From Verrucomicrobiota bacterium (GTDB lineage: Bacteria > Verrucomicrobiota > Verrucomicrobiia > Verrucomicrobiales > Verrucomicrobiaceae), in assembly GCA_009885275.1 (NCBI GenBank), contig VFKY01000025.1, positions 1 through 10,664 on the forward strand: 10,664 bases of DNA. Reading direction: 5' to 3'. Below the pieces are notes generated by a model. That model worked only from the letters and a program-made list of their open reading frames with translations, was not told where the DNA came from and searched no databases. Positions 1 through 5,904 of this stretch are shown piece by piece (positions within the stretch are counted from its first letter, which is position 1; the number at the start of each line of letters is the position of its first letter). The translations under genes and the position numbers were made by a program.

Positions 1-930
1 AGACCCTTCGTTTTGAGGTGTGATCCTCCATCGATAGGGCAAGCTTGCGGTCAGGATGGCAACGATGGTTCGGCGCAACTCCATGTCTTTGGCAGAGAGT
101 AAGGGGGTGGTCTTCATCGTGGGACCTGATTTGACGCTGCCATCGGTTTCCTGAGCTTTGACAATTTCCTGCACTGCTCCTTGCATGAGGGCCTTCGTAA
201 GATCGGGATATTTTCTTGTGGCGGTGGGAAAAAGCAGCCAGTGCTCAAGCGAGCTGGTCTCGCTCCAAGAAAACTTCGCCGCCGTGGCGAGATCGCGATA
301 CCGTTTGACCACCGTTGTTGTAGCGGATCGGGCAGGCTCGGCGAATGAGGAACGGGAGTCACAGACATTGACCGCGATTGCCGCGCGCAAGAGCGCTACG
401 TCCGGAGCGAGGTTCTGAGGAGGCGTTGTCTCGATGAAGTATTTTATGGTTCGCCCCAGAGCGGGATGAAGGTTTTCGATTTTCAGGCTTGTGACTTTTG
501 CGGTGATCATCGCTTCGATACATTGCCCGGTGATGAGACAACCTTCCTCATCCTCTGCTCCCCAGGTGCCGTTGGGGAGTTGACGGTTGATGACACTTGA
601 AATGCAAGCTTCAAAATTTTCCCTTAAGCCTGGCAAACGGCGTGATCCCATCCTTGATAGCATATAAAGCTCCCCCAGCGCTTGCGTCGCAAGTGCCGCT
701 TCTTTGAGGGAGCGTTTCTCTGGCGGAGACTTCTTAAGCTGCTCAGCCATCCACAGATAGGCCTTCATGACAGTGTCTCCATAGAATGGAGATTCCGCAG
801 TCTCACAACGAGCCAGGTAACTCAGCAGTGCCAGCAAGGTAGTTTCAAGAGATGAGGTGTCTCCCCATGAACCATCCGGATTCTGAGTGGCCTTCAAGAA
901 ATCCCACCCACGAGTGGCCATCCGCTCTTG
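1..930 (-). other. Alpha/alpha-toroid (prenyltransferase/squalene-cyclase-like repeat) domain, partial
   Basis: From about residue 408 the protein consists of alternating amphipathic helices. Two clear QW-type turns, x-P-[DN]-G-[ST]-W-G, are centred on Trp429 and Trp530, and a weaker third (ETDGS) lies at 668-672. The spacing of about 100 and 140 residues suggests paired-helix repeats. The visible part shows neither the catalytic acid motif of squalene-hopene cyclases nor an obvious zinc site, so a structural or binding role is as likely as catalysis. More repeats may follow beyond the left edge. Confidence 0.6.
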
Positions 931-2151
931 TTCCTGAGTGCCGCCATACTCTTTTAATGCATTGAGGCGTTCTGCCATGGAACAACGGGATTTGTAGCTG
1001 GGGGGTAAGGAAAGAAAACCCTCCCCCGTGTAACCGGATGACGGCTTGAATGCTCCTTCACCGTCCACATACGCGACGAAGTAAGGCAGAGGTGCCTCGT
1101 CACGCCAAGCCACCACAAAGAACGGTTCATCAAAGACGAAGGCGCGTTTATGAGGGGGCTTGGGGGGCACTCCACCAATACCGATACCCTTACCAAACCC
1201 CACGATCTTCACGCCTTTCTCATCCATGTCGAACTGGACGGCATGGGAAGCGTGGACAAATTCCTGAGGCGGCACTTTGCCCGGCACCTGAAACGAACCC
1301 TGCAAATCGCCCAAGTGCTGCGTTTTACCTGAGAAGTGCACCTCGGGGATTTCCAGGAGATCACCGTTCCCAAAGTGTCCAGCGGTCTTATCACCACCAG
1401 CGATGCGTGACTTCAGTTCTGTCTTTGCGCGCTGGATCTCATCCATCGTTTGCGCCATAGAAGTGATGTATTCTTTGTTCTCCCTCGGAATTCTCGTGCA
1501 GAGATAGAGGTGTTCACCGGGGACGTTTGATTGGATGGCTATGATGGTGTTGGGAGATTTGTATCGAAGGACCTGGACGACACCGCTGAACTTGTCCGCC
1601 CAATCTGCAGGGGTGCCGAAGCACTTGATGGCATGCTTGTTTCCCAGCCCATCTTTGAAAAGCATTGCCCAGTCGCGTTGAGGAAGGAACTCCGGTTCAA
1701 ATCGCAAGTTTTGCACCAACTTACAAAAAGCAAACCATGACACATCATAGGTTGCGTGAAGAAGTGCATCGAGTTCAGGCCAGTTTTCGTCGAACTTCTT
1801 TTTCACTTGAGCCTGGGCTGCCTGAATAGAGGCTCTGCTTCCATCGCCGGAGATGACGAGGTAGCCGTCCTTGGGGAGGATGACGGCCGGATCCTGTTTC
1901 CAGGCATTGAGTTTATTCGCCAGTTTTGATTCCGGCGTGAGGACGATACTGTCAGTGCCGAGATGATCGCACAACTCCAGCCACATCGTGGGCATGGCGG
2001 CTGACCAGGCCACGACCTTGCCGGGTTGCACCTCGGAATCGAGGGTGGGCACCACGATCACGGAAGGTCCGACGGACGCGGGTTCTTGTCCCGATGCGGG
2101 AAGGATCAGCAGGGACAGGCCACAGAGAGGAACCAGGAGTCTTCGTTTCAT
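1..2151 (-). CDS. Exported serpin-like / alpha-toroid fusion protein, C-terminus cut by window edge
   Basis: The frame is open from an ATG at 2151 to base 1 (717 codons, no stop), so the 3' end lies outside the window. Residues 1-21 are a signal peptide (MKRR, then a Leu-rich core ending ASGQ), which predicts export. Residues about 45-362 look like a diverged serpin. A His-Ala-Val-x-Phe strand at 303-307 leads to a hinge Glu311-Lys312-Gly313, a loop of about 15 residues, Pro329-Pro330, and a closing FDEPFF strand at 340-345, in the order and spacing of the serpin reactive-centre loop. The hinge lacks the small residues (Thr/Ser, then Ala) of inhibitory serpins, so inhibition is doubtful. Residues about 408-717 are mostly helical with QW-type repeats, QNPDGSWG (423-430), LPNGTWG (about 525-531) and QETDGS (667-672), as in squalene-cyclase/prenyltransferase toroids. 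No DxDD acid motif and no thioester GCGEQ is visible. No clear ribosome binding site precedes the ATG. The gene is certain. The toroid call is fairly sure, and the serpin call is by motif recognition only. Confidence 0.8.
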   Translation of the reverse strand, partial: MKRRLLVPLCGLSLLILPASGQEPASVGPSVIVVPTLDSEVQPGKVVAWSAAMPTMWLELCDHLGTDSIVLTPESKLANKLNAWKQDPAVILPKDGYLVISGDGSRASIQAAQAQVKKKFDENWPELDALLHATYDVSWFAFCKLVQNLRFEPEFLPQRDWAMLFKDGLGNKHAIKCFGTPADWADKFSGVVQVLRYKSPNTIIAIQSNVPGEHLYLCTRIPRENKEYITSMAQTMDEIQRAKTELKSRIAGGDKTAGHFGNGDLLEIPEVHFSGKTQHLGDLQGSFQVPGKVPPQEFVHASHAVQFDMDEKGVKIVGFGKGIGIGGVPPKPPHKRAFVFDEPFFVVAWRDEAPLPYFVAYVDGEGAFKPSSGYTGEGFLSLPPSYKSRCSMAERLNALKEYGGTQEQERMATRGWDFLKATQNPDGSWGDTSSLETTLLALLSYLARCETAESPFYGDTVMKAYLWMAEQLKKSPPEKRSLKEAALATQALGELYMLSRMGSRRLPGLRENFEACISSVINRQLPNGTWGAEDEEGCLITGQCIEAMITAKVTSLKIENLHPALGRTIKYFIETTPPQNLAPDVALLRAAIAVNVCDSRSSFAEPARSATTTVVKRYRDLATAAKFSWSETSSLEHWLLFPTATRKYPDLTKALMQGAVQEIVKAQETDGSVKSGPTMKTTPLLSAKDMELRRTIVAILTASLPYRWRITPQNEGS
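1066..2019 (-). other. Serpin-like domain region with degenerate reactive-centre loop
   Basis: This spans residues about 45-362 of the exported protein. Its C-terminal part can be laid against human alpha-1-antitrypsin from memory: EKG hinge, loop of nearly the same length, PP, a few residues, then F-x-x-x-PF. Upstream pieces are consistent with serpin strands: an Asn-Leu-x-Phe-x-x-x-Phe stretch near 150-160, and a VLRY segment followed by a hydrophobic strand and Pro. P14 is Val314 and P13 is Lys315, and the loop is rich in Gly and Ile (318-327). By established serpin rules, bulky or charged residues at P14-P9 oppose loop insertion, so a non-inhibitory binding role is more likely. The domain limits are approximate. 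Confidence 0.5.
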
Positions 2152-2243
2152 GGAAGGTAGAGGAATGGAATGGAATTTAATCGATCCATTTACCCAGAAA
2201 ACAGAAAGCAGGGAAAGACAATCCTTGTAGCGATGCAGCGTGC

Positions 2244-2280
2244 GTATGTCAGCAGGTCCAATTCGTGGAGCTGCTGATAC
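2244..2280. repeat. Intergenic stem-loop, 11 paired positions around a G/G mismatch
   Basis: TCAGCAG (2249-2255) pairs with CTGCTGA (2271-2277). Inside that, TCCA (2257-2260) pairs with TGGA (2266-2269) around an ATTCG loop, with one G/G mismatch between the two stems. GTAT (2244-2247) and ATAC (2277-2280) could extend the base in an alternative pairing. Neither strand has a T-run after it, so it is not a standard intrinsic terminator. It lies about 100 bases upstream of the serpin-like gene, so in a transcript of that gene it would be a 5' leader structure. Confidence 0.5.
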
Positions 2281-2310
2281 CGTTTGTTACTTGTCCCTTG
2301 CAGGCCTGTG

Positions 2311-2334
2311 AAAAGCGGCGCTCTTGCGCGCCGC
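2311..2334 (-). terminator. Probable intrinsic terminator of the molybdenum-carrier-like gene
   Basis: On the minus strand a perfect 7-bp GC-rich stem, GCGGCGC/GCGCCGC with a 6-base loop (stem arms 2328-2334 and 2315-2321), is followed directly by TTTT (2314-2311). It lies about 160 bases downstream of the stop codon at 2495. The T-run is short, so termination may be weak. If it works, the serpin-like gene downstream needs its own promoter. Confidence 0.45.
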
Positions 2335-2346
2335 ATTCGCTTTGCG

Positions 2347-2375
2347 GCTTCGCAGCCATGACGCTGACGCGAAGC
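2347..2375. repeat. Inverted repeat GCTTCGC/GCGAAGC
   Basis: Two perfectly complementary 7-base arms (2347-2353 and 2369-2375) are separated by 15 bases. A smaller competing hairpin, TGCG/CGCA, overlaps the left arm. With the neighbouring hairpins this suggests a structured element such as a REP-like dispersed repeat, but one copy alone cannot show that. Confidence 0.4.
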
Positions 2376-2400
2376 TTGCTGTTACCTGACCTTAGAGTGC

Positions 2401-2413
2401 GGCATCGTATGCC
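2401..2413. repeat. Short inverted repeat GGCAT/ATGCC
   Basis: Two 5-base arms flank a CGT loop. The dyad is small and is listed only as part of the run of inverted repeats in this spacer. It could be a protein-binding dyad or chance. Confidence 0.25.
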
Positions 2414-2494
2414 ACAAAGGTTACATGCTTGTTGAGGATGAAGCCTGTGTTCGTATCACCGATTGCTGACCGCCCGGAAGAGTTTTATTACCTC

Positions 2495-2965
2495 TCACTT
2501 TTCCACACTGTCCTTGGCCTTGTCGAGTGAGTCCATGACCCAATCGTAGAGACCTGGTTCTTTAATTTCTCGGGAGCCGGCGACGTTGAGTCTTTTGACG
2601 CGATGTTTTTCAATGAAGGCGATCAGTTTTTCGGAAGCCGCGAGGATCCCTTTGTGCAAATGGAGGAAGGGCTTTTTATGCTTTCTTGCATAGGTGAGTG
2701 TCTTTTGAGCTCCGCCTGTAGCTTTGGGAGCCAATGTGAAAACTACCGTTGCATCGGAGTCGCGCACATTCCATTCGGTGCGTTCAAGGTATTCCTCAGT
2801 CACGGTTTCCTTGAGTTGGTATTTTTCATCAAGTGATCCATCAAGAGCAATGCGTCCCTTGGGGCACCAACCTCCATGGGGCAGGTTGTGTTTGATGGCC
2901 CAGTCGAGTGCGGCGCGATGGGCGCCAGTCTGGCCACCACTGATGATTACGATTTTGAGTTCCAT
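2495..2965 (-). CDS. Putative molybdenum carrier family protein (SLOG/YpsA-like Rossmann fold)
   Basis: The product has 156 residues, full length for this small single-domain family. The N-terminal strand and glycine loop, IVIISGGQTG (residues 5-14), is followed by a helix with RAALDWAI (17-24), then HGGWCPKGR (about 30-38), a conserved RTEWNVRDSDAT stretch (about 62-73) and a GGAQKTL segment. These are the family hallmarks of the 'putative molybdenum carrier' proteins, which resemble nucleotide-binding lysine-decarboxylase-like/LOG folds. The family name comes from one molybdenum-binding homologue. Ligand and reaction are uncertain here, and the protein should be cytoplasmic. The usual G-V-D-R after GGQT, as I recall it, reads G-A-H-R here (Ala15, His16). 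The ATG at 2965 starts directly before the first beta strand, which fits. It is divergent from the export operon, and I see no functional link. Confidence 0.85.
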   Translation of the reverse strand: MELKIVIISGGQTGAHRAALDWAIKHNLPHGGWCPKGRIALDGSLDEKYQLKETVTEEYLERTEWNVRDSDATVVFTLAPKATGGAQKTLTYARKHKKPFLHLHKGILAASEKLIAFIEKHRVKRLNVAGSREIKEPGLYDWVMDSLDKAKDSVEK

Positions 2966-3331
2966 GATTTTGTTATAAATATCGCCCTTATCCTTTGAGC
3001 CTAAACAGCACCTGTCATCTATACAGCAGAAGATTGAAGGGTGCGTCAGGTGTTTTTCATGGAATTAATTAAGAAGTCTTAAATCACGGGAATGGCAACA
3101 GGCCTACGTTAATGGTGAAGGGACTTCAAGCAATCCGAATTCTTAACTGTGTGAAGAAGCATTGTGGAGATGTTGAGTAATAGATGCGAATCAAAAAAAT
3201 TAAACTTGCTTGATATGGGTGTGAAACATAGAGCAGGGACTTTCAATGTCTTGACATGCGATTCTTCTGTATCTAAAGACTGGCTGCTCCCAAGTCCACA
3301 CACATTAATTTCGATAACAATATTTAGCGTT
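2966..3331. other. Divergent intergenic region upstream of the export operon
   Basis: These 366 bases separate the divergent minus-strand small gene from the plus-strand operon. The sequence is more AT-rich than the left part of the window. The tolC-like reading frame stays open back to an ATG at 3164, but residues encoded at 3164-3331 look non-coding (no family similarity, placed before the signal peptide). A candidate promoter lies inside this stretch. No RNA gene or riboswitch was recognised. Confidence 0.5.
3251..3279 (+). promoter_or_regulatory. Candidate sigma-70-type promoter of the export operon
   Basis: A perfect -35 box TTGACA (3251-3256) is followed after 17 bases by a weak -10 candidate TAAAGA (3274-3279; three of six match TATAAT). 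Transcription would begin near 3286, about 45 bases before the ATG at 3332. It lies inside the longer open frame from 3164, which supports the downstream start. The weak -10 box keeps confidence low. Confidence 0.3.
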
Positions 3332-4978
3332 ATGCGTACCAAGTTTCAAAATAAAGGGCGATCTATCCGTAAGATTAGCATGAGAATGGTTCTTGCTGGT
3401 TTTCTGGTAGCAGGCCAAGCCGAAGCTCAAGAAGCCTTTGAAAGTATTTCATTACAGGCAGCCATTGCACGGGCGCTTGATAACAATTACGAGGTTTCAA
3501 TACAACGCCTTAATCCCCTGATTCAGGATGAGCGATTGAAAATGGCGCAAGCGGTGTTTGATGTGAGGTTTGAATCGTCCTATTCCTTTCAATCCATCGA
3601 TACCCCTCAGAATGCTCAGGACTTTGTAGCAACAGGCGGTGGGGTCGCAAATTTCTCCGATACAGAATTTGGAGCAGATGGGACAACTGCTCCTGCGACT
3701 GCAATCCTTCTCGAGCCCAACATCTATGAAGAACAAAACCATATTGGACGAGCTGCCTTTATCAAAAGATTTAGCACCGGCACAAGCGTGGAGTTGGGGT
3801 CTACTCTTCGGGTACTAGATAACAGTTTAAATCGACAAAGCGCCTCTTCATTATTCAATCCTGAATTTGAGACGTTTTCTGGCATCACATTAACTCAGTC
3901 GCTTCTGAAAGACTTCGGAATGTCTGCGAACCTTACGGAGATAAAAATTGCGAAGTCCAATGTTGCCTTGGCTGAATTGGAATGGCAGTCACGGACGGCC
4001 GCATTAGTGGGTGAGGTAATGAAGCGCTATTATGACGTGGTATTTTCATATGAAAATATGGCCATTCAACGAGATGCGATTGGGCTCGCTGAAAAATTAT
4101 TAGAAGACTCTCGTAAGCGACTCGCAGAAGGAGTGGCTCCACCGAACGATGTGAATGTGGCGGAAGGTGGCGTGTATATCCGTAAAGAAGAAGCGCTTAT
4201 CGCGGAGAACAGTTACATGGAGAGACAGAACGCCTTACAGTTACTTTTTAAAACTGTGGCTGAGGCAGGCAAGGCAGTGAGTATTCGCCCTGTGGATCCT
4301 TTATTAGATAAAATAACGATTCCATCGAGAGCTGAACTTCTTGATTACGCATGGATTAATCGATATGAAATACGTCAGGCTGGAGAGGTCGTAAACCAAA
4401 GACGCGACCAGAGTCATTTCGCCAAGAATCAAGTGAAGCCGAGATTGGATATAGTCGCTAGCGCTGGCATGCATGGACTTGATGGTGGAGTTTCCGAGTC
4501 CTACAGTCGCGCTTATGAAGGGCAGGGGCCGGAGTGGGCCGTTGGATTTACTTTTGCTGTGCCGTTAAGCTTTGGCCGTCAGAAAGCTCAATATAGAATG
4601 GCGCAGCATGAAGAAGTTCAAGCCGAGATTGATGTTGAGAGAGTCAAGGTTCAAGTTTCCCTAGAAATCGATACGGTACTAAGTCGATTGGGTACTGATC
4701 AACAACGGTTGACCACAGCACGTAAAAGTCGCGAAGTGGCACTCAAGACACTTGAAGCCGAAACCTTGAGACTCAAGGAGGGTGTATCCACCAGCTTTCA
4801 AGTTCTCGAATATCAAAAAGAGTACGCGAAGACACGCAGTCGTGAAGTCGCAGCATTGGCGGACATGAACAAAGACATGGTGGATATCTGGTTAACGACG
4901 AGTCAATTGTTAGAGAAAAGAAACATTGCTATCGCTAGGCCTGAACCAGTGAAGAAAGTAAAAGGGAAATCGAATTAA
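3332..4978 (+). CDS. TolC-family outer-membrane efflux/secretion channel
   Basis: The product has 548 residues, the usual size for the family. With the ATG at 3332 it has a basic start (residues 1-18), a hydrophobic core MVLAGFLVAG (19-28) and a cleavage site after AEA (about 30-32), so it is exported. The frame is open back to 3164, which would bury the signal peptide 56 residues further in, so I prefer 3332; 3380 is also possible. Two outer-membrane efflux repeats are visible. Residues about 38-310 begin with SLQAAIARALDNNYEV, and ITLTQSLLKDFG (185-196) precedes long alpha-barrel helices. Residues about 335-530 hold the second beta hairpin (AVGFTFAVPLSFG, 403-415) and the coiled coil with the family-typical LKEGVSTSFQVLEYQKEYA (481-499). 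A polar stretch at 85-140 probably forms the surface loop of the first hairpin. It should form the trimeric outer-membrane channel for the adaptors encoded downstream. The C-terminus is Lys-rich. Confidence 0.92.
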   Translation: MRTKFQNKGRSIRKISMRMVLAGFLVAGQAEAQEAFESISLQAAIARALDNNYEVSIQRLNPLIQDERLKMAQAVFDVRFESSYSFQSIDTPQNAQDFVATGGGVANFSDTEFGADGTTAPATAILLEPNIYEEQNHIGRAAFIKRFSTGTSVELGSTLRVLDNSLNRQSASSLFNPEFETFSGITLTQSLLKDFGMSANLTEIKIAKSNVALAELEWQSRTAALVGEVMKRYYDVVFSYENMAIQRDAIGLAEKLLEDSRKRLAEGVAPPNDVNVAEGGVYIRKEEALIAENSYMERQNALQLLFKTVAEAGKAVSIRPVDPLLDKITIPSRAELLDYAWINRYEIRQAGEVVNQRRDQSHFAKNQVKPRLDIVASAGMHGLDGGVSESYSRAYEGQGPEWAVGFTFAVPLSFGRQKAQYRMAQHEEVQAEIDVERVKVQVSLEIDTVLSRLGTDQQRLTTARKSREVALKTLEAETLRLKEGVSTSFQVLEYQKEYAKTRSREVAALADMNKDMVDIWLTTSQLLEKRNIAIARPEPVKKVKGKSN

Positions 4979-5029
4979 AAAACTTTCTATCAGGATTGCT
5001 ATTAACTGAGCAGGTGGACAGACTGTGCC

Positions 5030-5854
5030 GTGATCAACGATTTCATTATGTGGAGCAATTTTTCAAGTCCAGTCATCAGCTTCCCTGAACGCTATAAAAT
5101 ATGCTTGAGCATAATCATCATTTGCTTGGTGACGGCATCAGGCGGTGGATTTGCACAAACGGTTTCAATTGATGGTGTGGTGAAGCCATTTAAGTCTGTG
5201 ATCATCAGCGCTTCCTTGCGTGAGGTCGTTCGAAAAATCGAAGTGTCAGAAGGTGATCGTATTAAAGAAGGACAAATACTCATTCGTTTGGAGTCGGAAA
5301 AACAGCGTCTTGCGGTAGAGCGTTATGAACTGATGATTACGAAGGCGACCTTTGATCAAAAAGCCGCGCAACGTTTATTCGAACAAAATGTTGCGAGCCG
5401 AGATGATGCTTTAAACAAAGAAATAGAATTGAAGCGTCTTCAGGTTGAGCAGAACATCGCCAAGGCAGAGATTGCGGAACGCGAGATTAAATCACCGCTC
5501 AACGGAGTGGTCGTACGCAAGCTCAAGGAATCAGGTGAGTCCGTCAGTGAGGTGGAGCCCATCTTGCAGATCATGGAAAATGATCGACTACTCTTGTTGT
5601 TCTATCTTGATGCCAACATGTTGGCATCAGTGAAAATTGGTCAGGAGCTAAACACCAGGTATCCTGAACTTTCTGCCAAGACGGTTAAAAAGGCGGTAGT
5701 AGATTTTATCGATCCAGAAGTGGATGCTCGCAGCGGTTTGTTTCGTGTCCGTTTACTCCTGGACAACAAGGATGAATCCGTCAAACCGGGGATGAGAGTG
5801 CAGGCTGAGTTTCCTGTTCTCGCGGTGGGCAAGACAGGGCTCAAGCAGCAGTAA
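5030..5854 (+). CDS. Soluble periplasmic adaptor (RND/HlyD-type membrane fusion protein)
   Basis: The product has 274 residues, short for an adaptor. The GTG at 5030 has AGGTGG at 5012-5017, 12 bases upstream; the ATG at 5048 (residue 7) is an alternative. Both leave a signal peptide with hydrophobic core ICLSIIIICLVTASGGG (24-40) and a likely cut after FAQ (41-43). The first lipoyl half-motif lies at about 58-88 (VRKIEVSEGDRIKEGQILIRLES). A short alpha-helical hairpin follows at 89-150. The second lipoyl half is IKSPLNGVVVRKLKESGESV (153-172), then a beta-barrel domain ends with the family-typical DPEVDARSGLFRVRL and KPGMRVQAEF (228-261). It should bridge an inner-membrane partner and the TolC-like channel in the periplasm. 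No typical RND pump gene is adjacent, so it probably works with the two other adaptor-containing proteins of this operon. Confidence 0.9.
   Translation: MINDFIMWSNFSSPVISFPERYKICLSIIIICLVTASGGGFAQTVSIDGVVKPFKSVIISASLREVVRKIEVSEGDRIKEGQILIRLESEKQRLAVERYELMITKATFDQKAAQRLFEQNVASRDDALNKEIELKRLQVEQNIAKAEIAEREIKSPLNGVVVRKLKESGESVSEVEPILQIMENDRLLLLFYLDANMLASVKIGQELNTRYPELSAKTVKKAVVDFIDPEVDARSGLFRVRLLLDNKDESVKPGMRVQAEFPVLAVGKTGLKQQ
5608..5629. repeat. Perfect 22-base palindrome inside the adaptor gene
   Basis: TGATGCCAACA (5608-5618) is followed immediately by its exact reverse complement TGTTGGCATCA (5619-5629). As RNA it could form a 9-bp stem with a CATG loop. It lies in codons for Asp-Ala-Asn-Met-Leu-Ala-Ser of the beta-barrel domain. 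It could be chance, an operator-like dyad, or an RNA structure that affects expression of the distal genes. Confidence 0.6.
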
Positions 5855-5904
5855 TCGTTACGAGGATAAATCCAGTAAGGGTATCAATAGTTTAAGTATG
5901 AAGC

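Larger units (their letters stand above)
2152..2494. other. Gene-free spacer rich in inverted repeats
   Basis: I see no credible coding sequence in these 343 bases between the two minus-strand genes. The region holds four separate inverted repeats: an imperfect long hairpin at 2249-2277, a GC-rich hairpin at 2315-2334, GCTTCGC/GCGAAGC at 2347-2353 and 2369-2375, and GGCAT/ATGCC at 2401-2413. I found no convincing promoter for the exported protein, although one must lie here if the terminator described below works. Confidence 0.6.

Noticed and set aside
1..930. Thioester (alpha-2-macroglobulin-type) or terpene-cyclase active site in the toroid domain
   Set aside because: No GCGEQ-like motif and no DxDD motif in the visible part. 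The Gly-Gln-Cys near the second QW repeat does not match the thioester pattern.
1050..1460. Plus-strand open frame of 136 residues opposite the serpin-like gene
   Set aside because: Arg/Ser/His/Pro-rich composition without any family pattern. It is the antisense shadow of a long minus-strand gene with clear domains.
3003..3057. Hairpin CACCTG/CAGGTG followed by a T-run, as a terminator
   Set aside because: The stem is only 6 bp with a 32-base loop, and no plus-strand gene ends upstream of it.
3164..3331. N-terminal extension of the TolC-like gene by 56 residues
   Set aside because: It would place a polar, unrecognisable stretch before an evident signal peptide, and a candidate promoter with a perfect -35 box lies inside it. 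The ATG at 3332 gives a normal exported protein.
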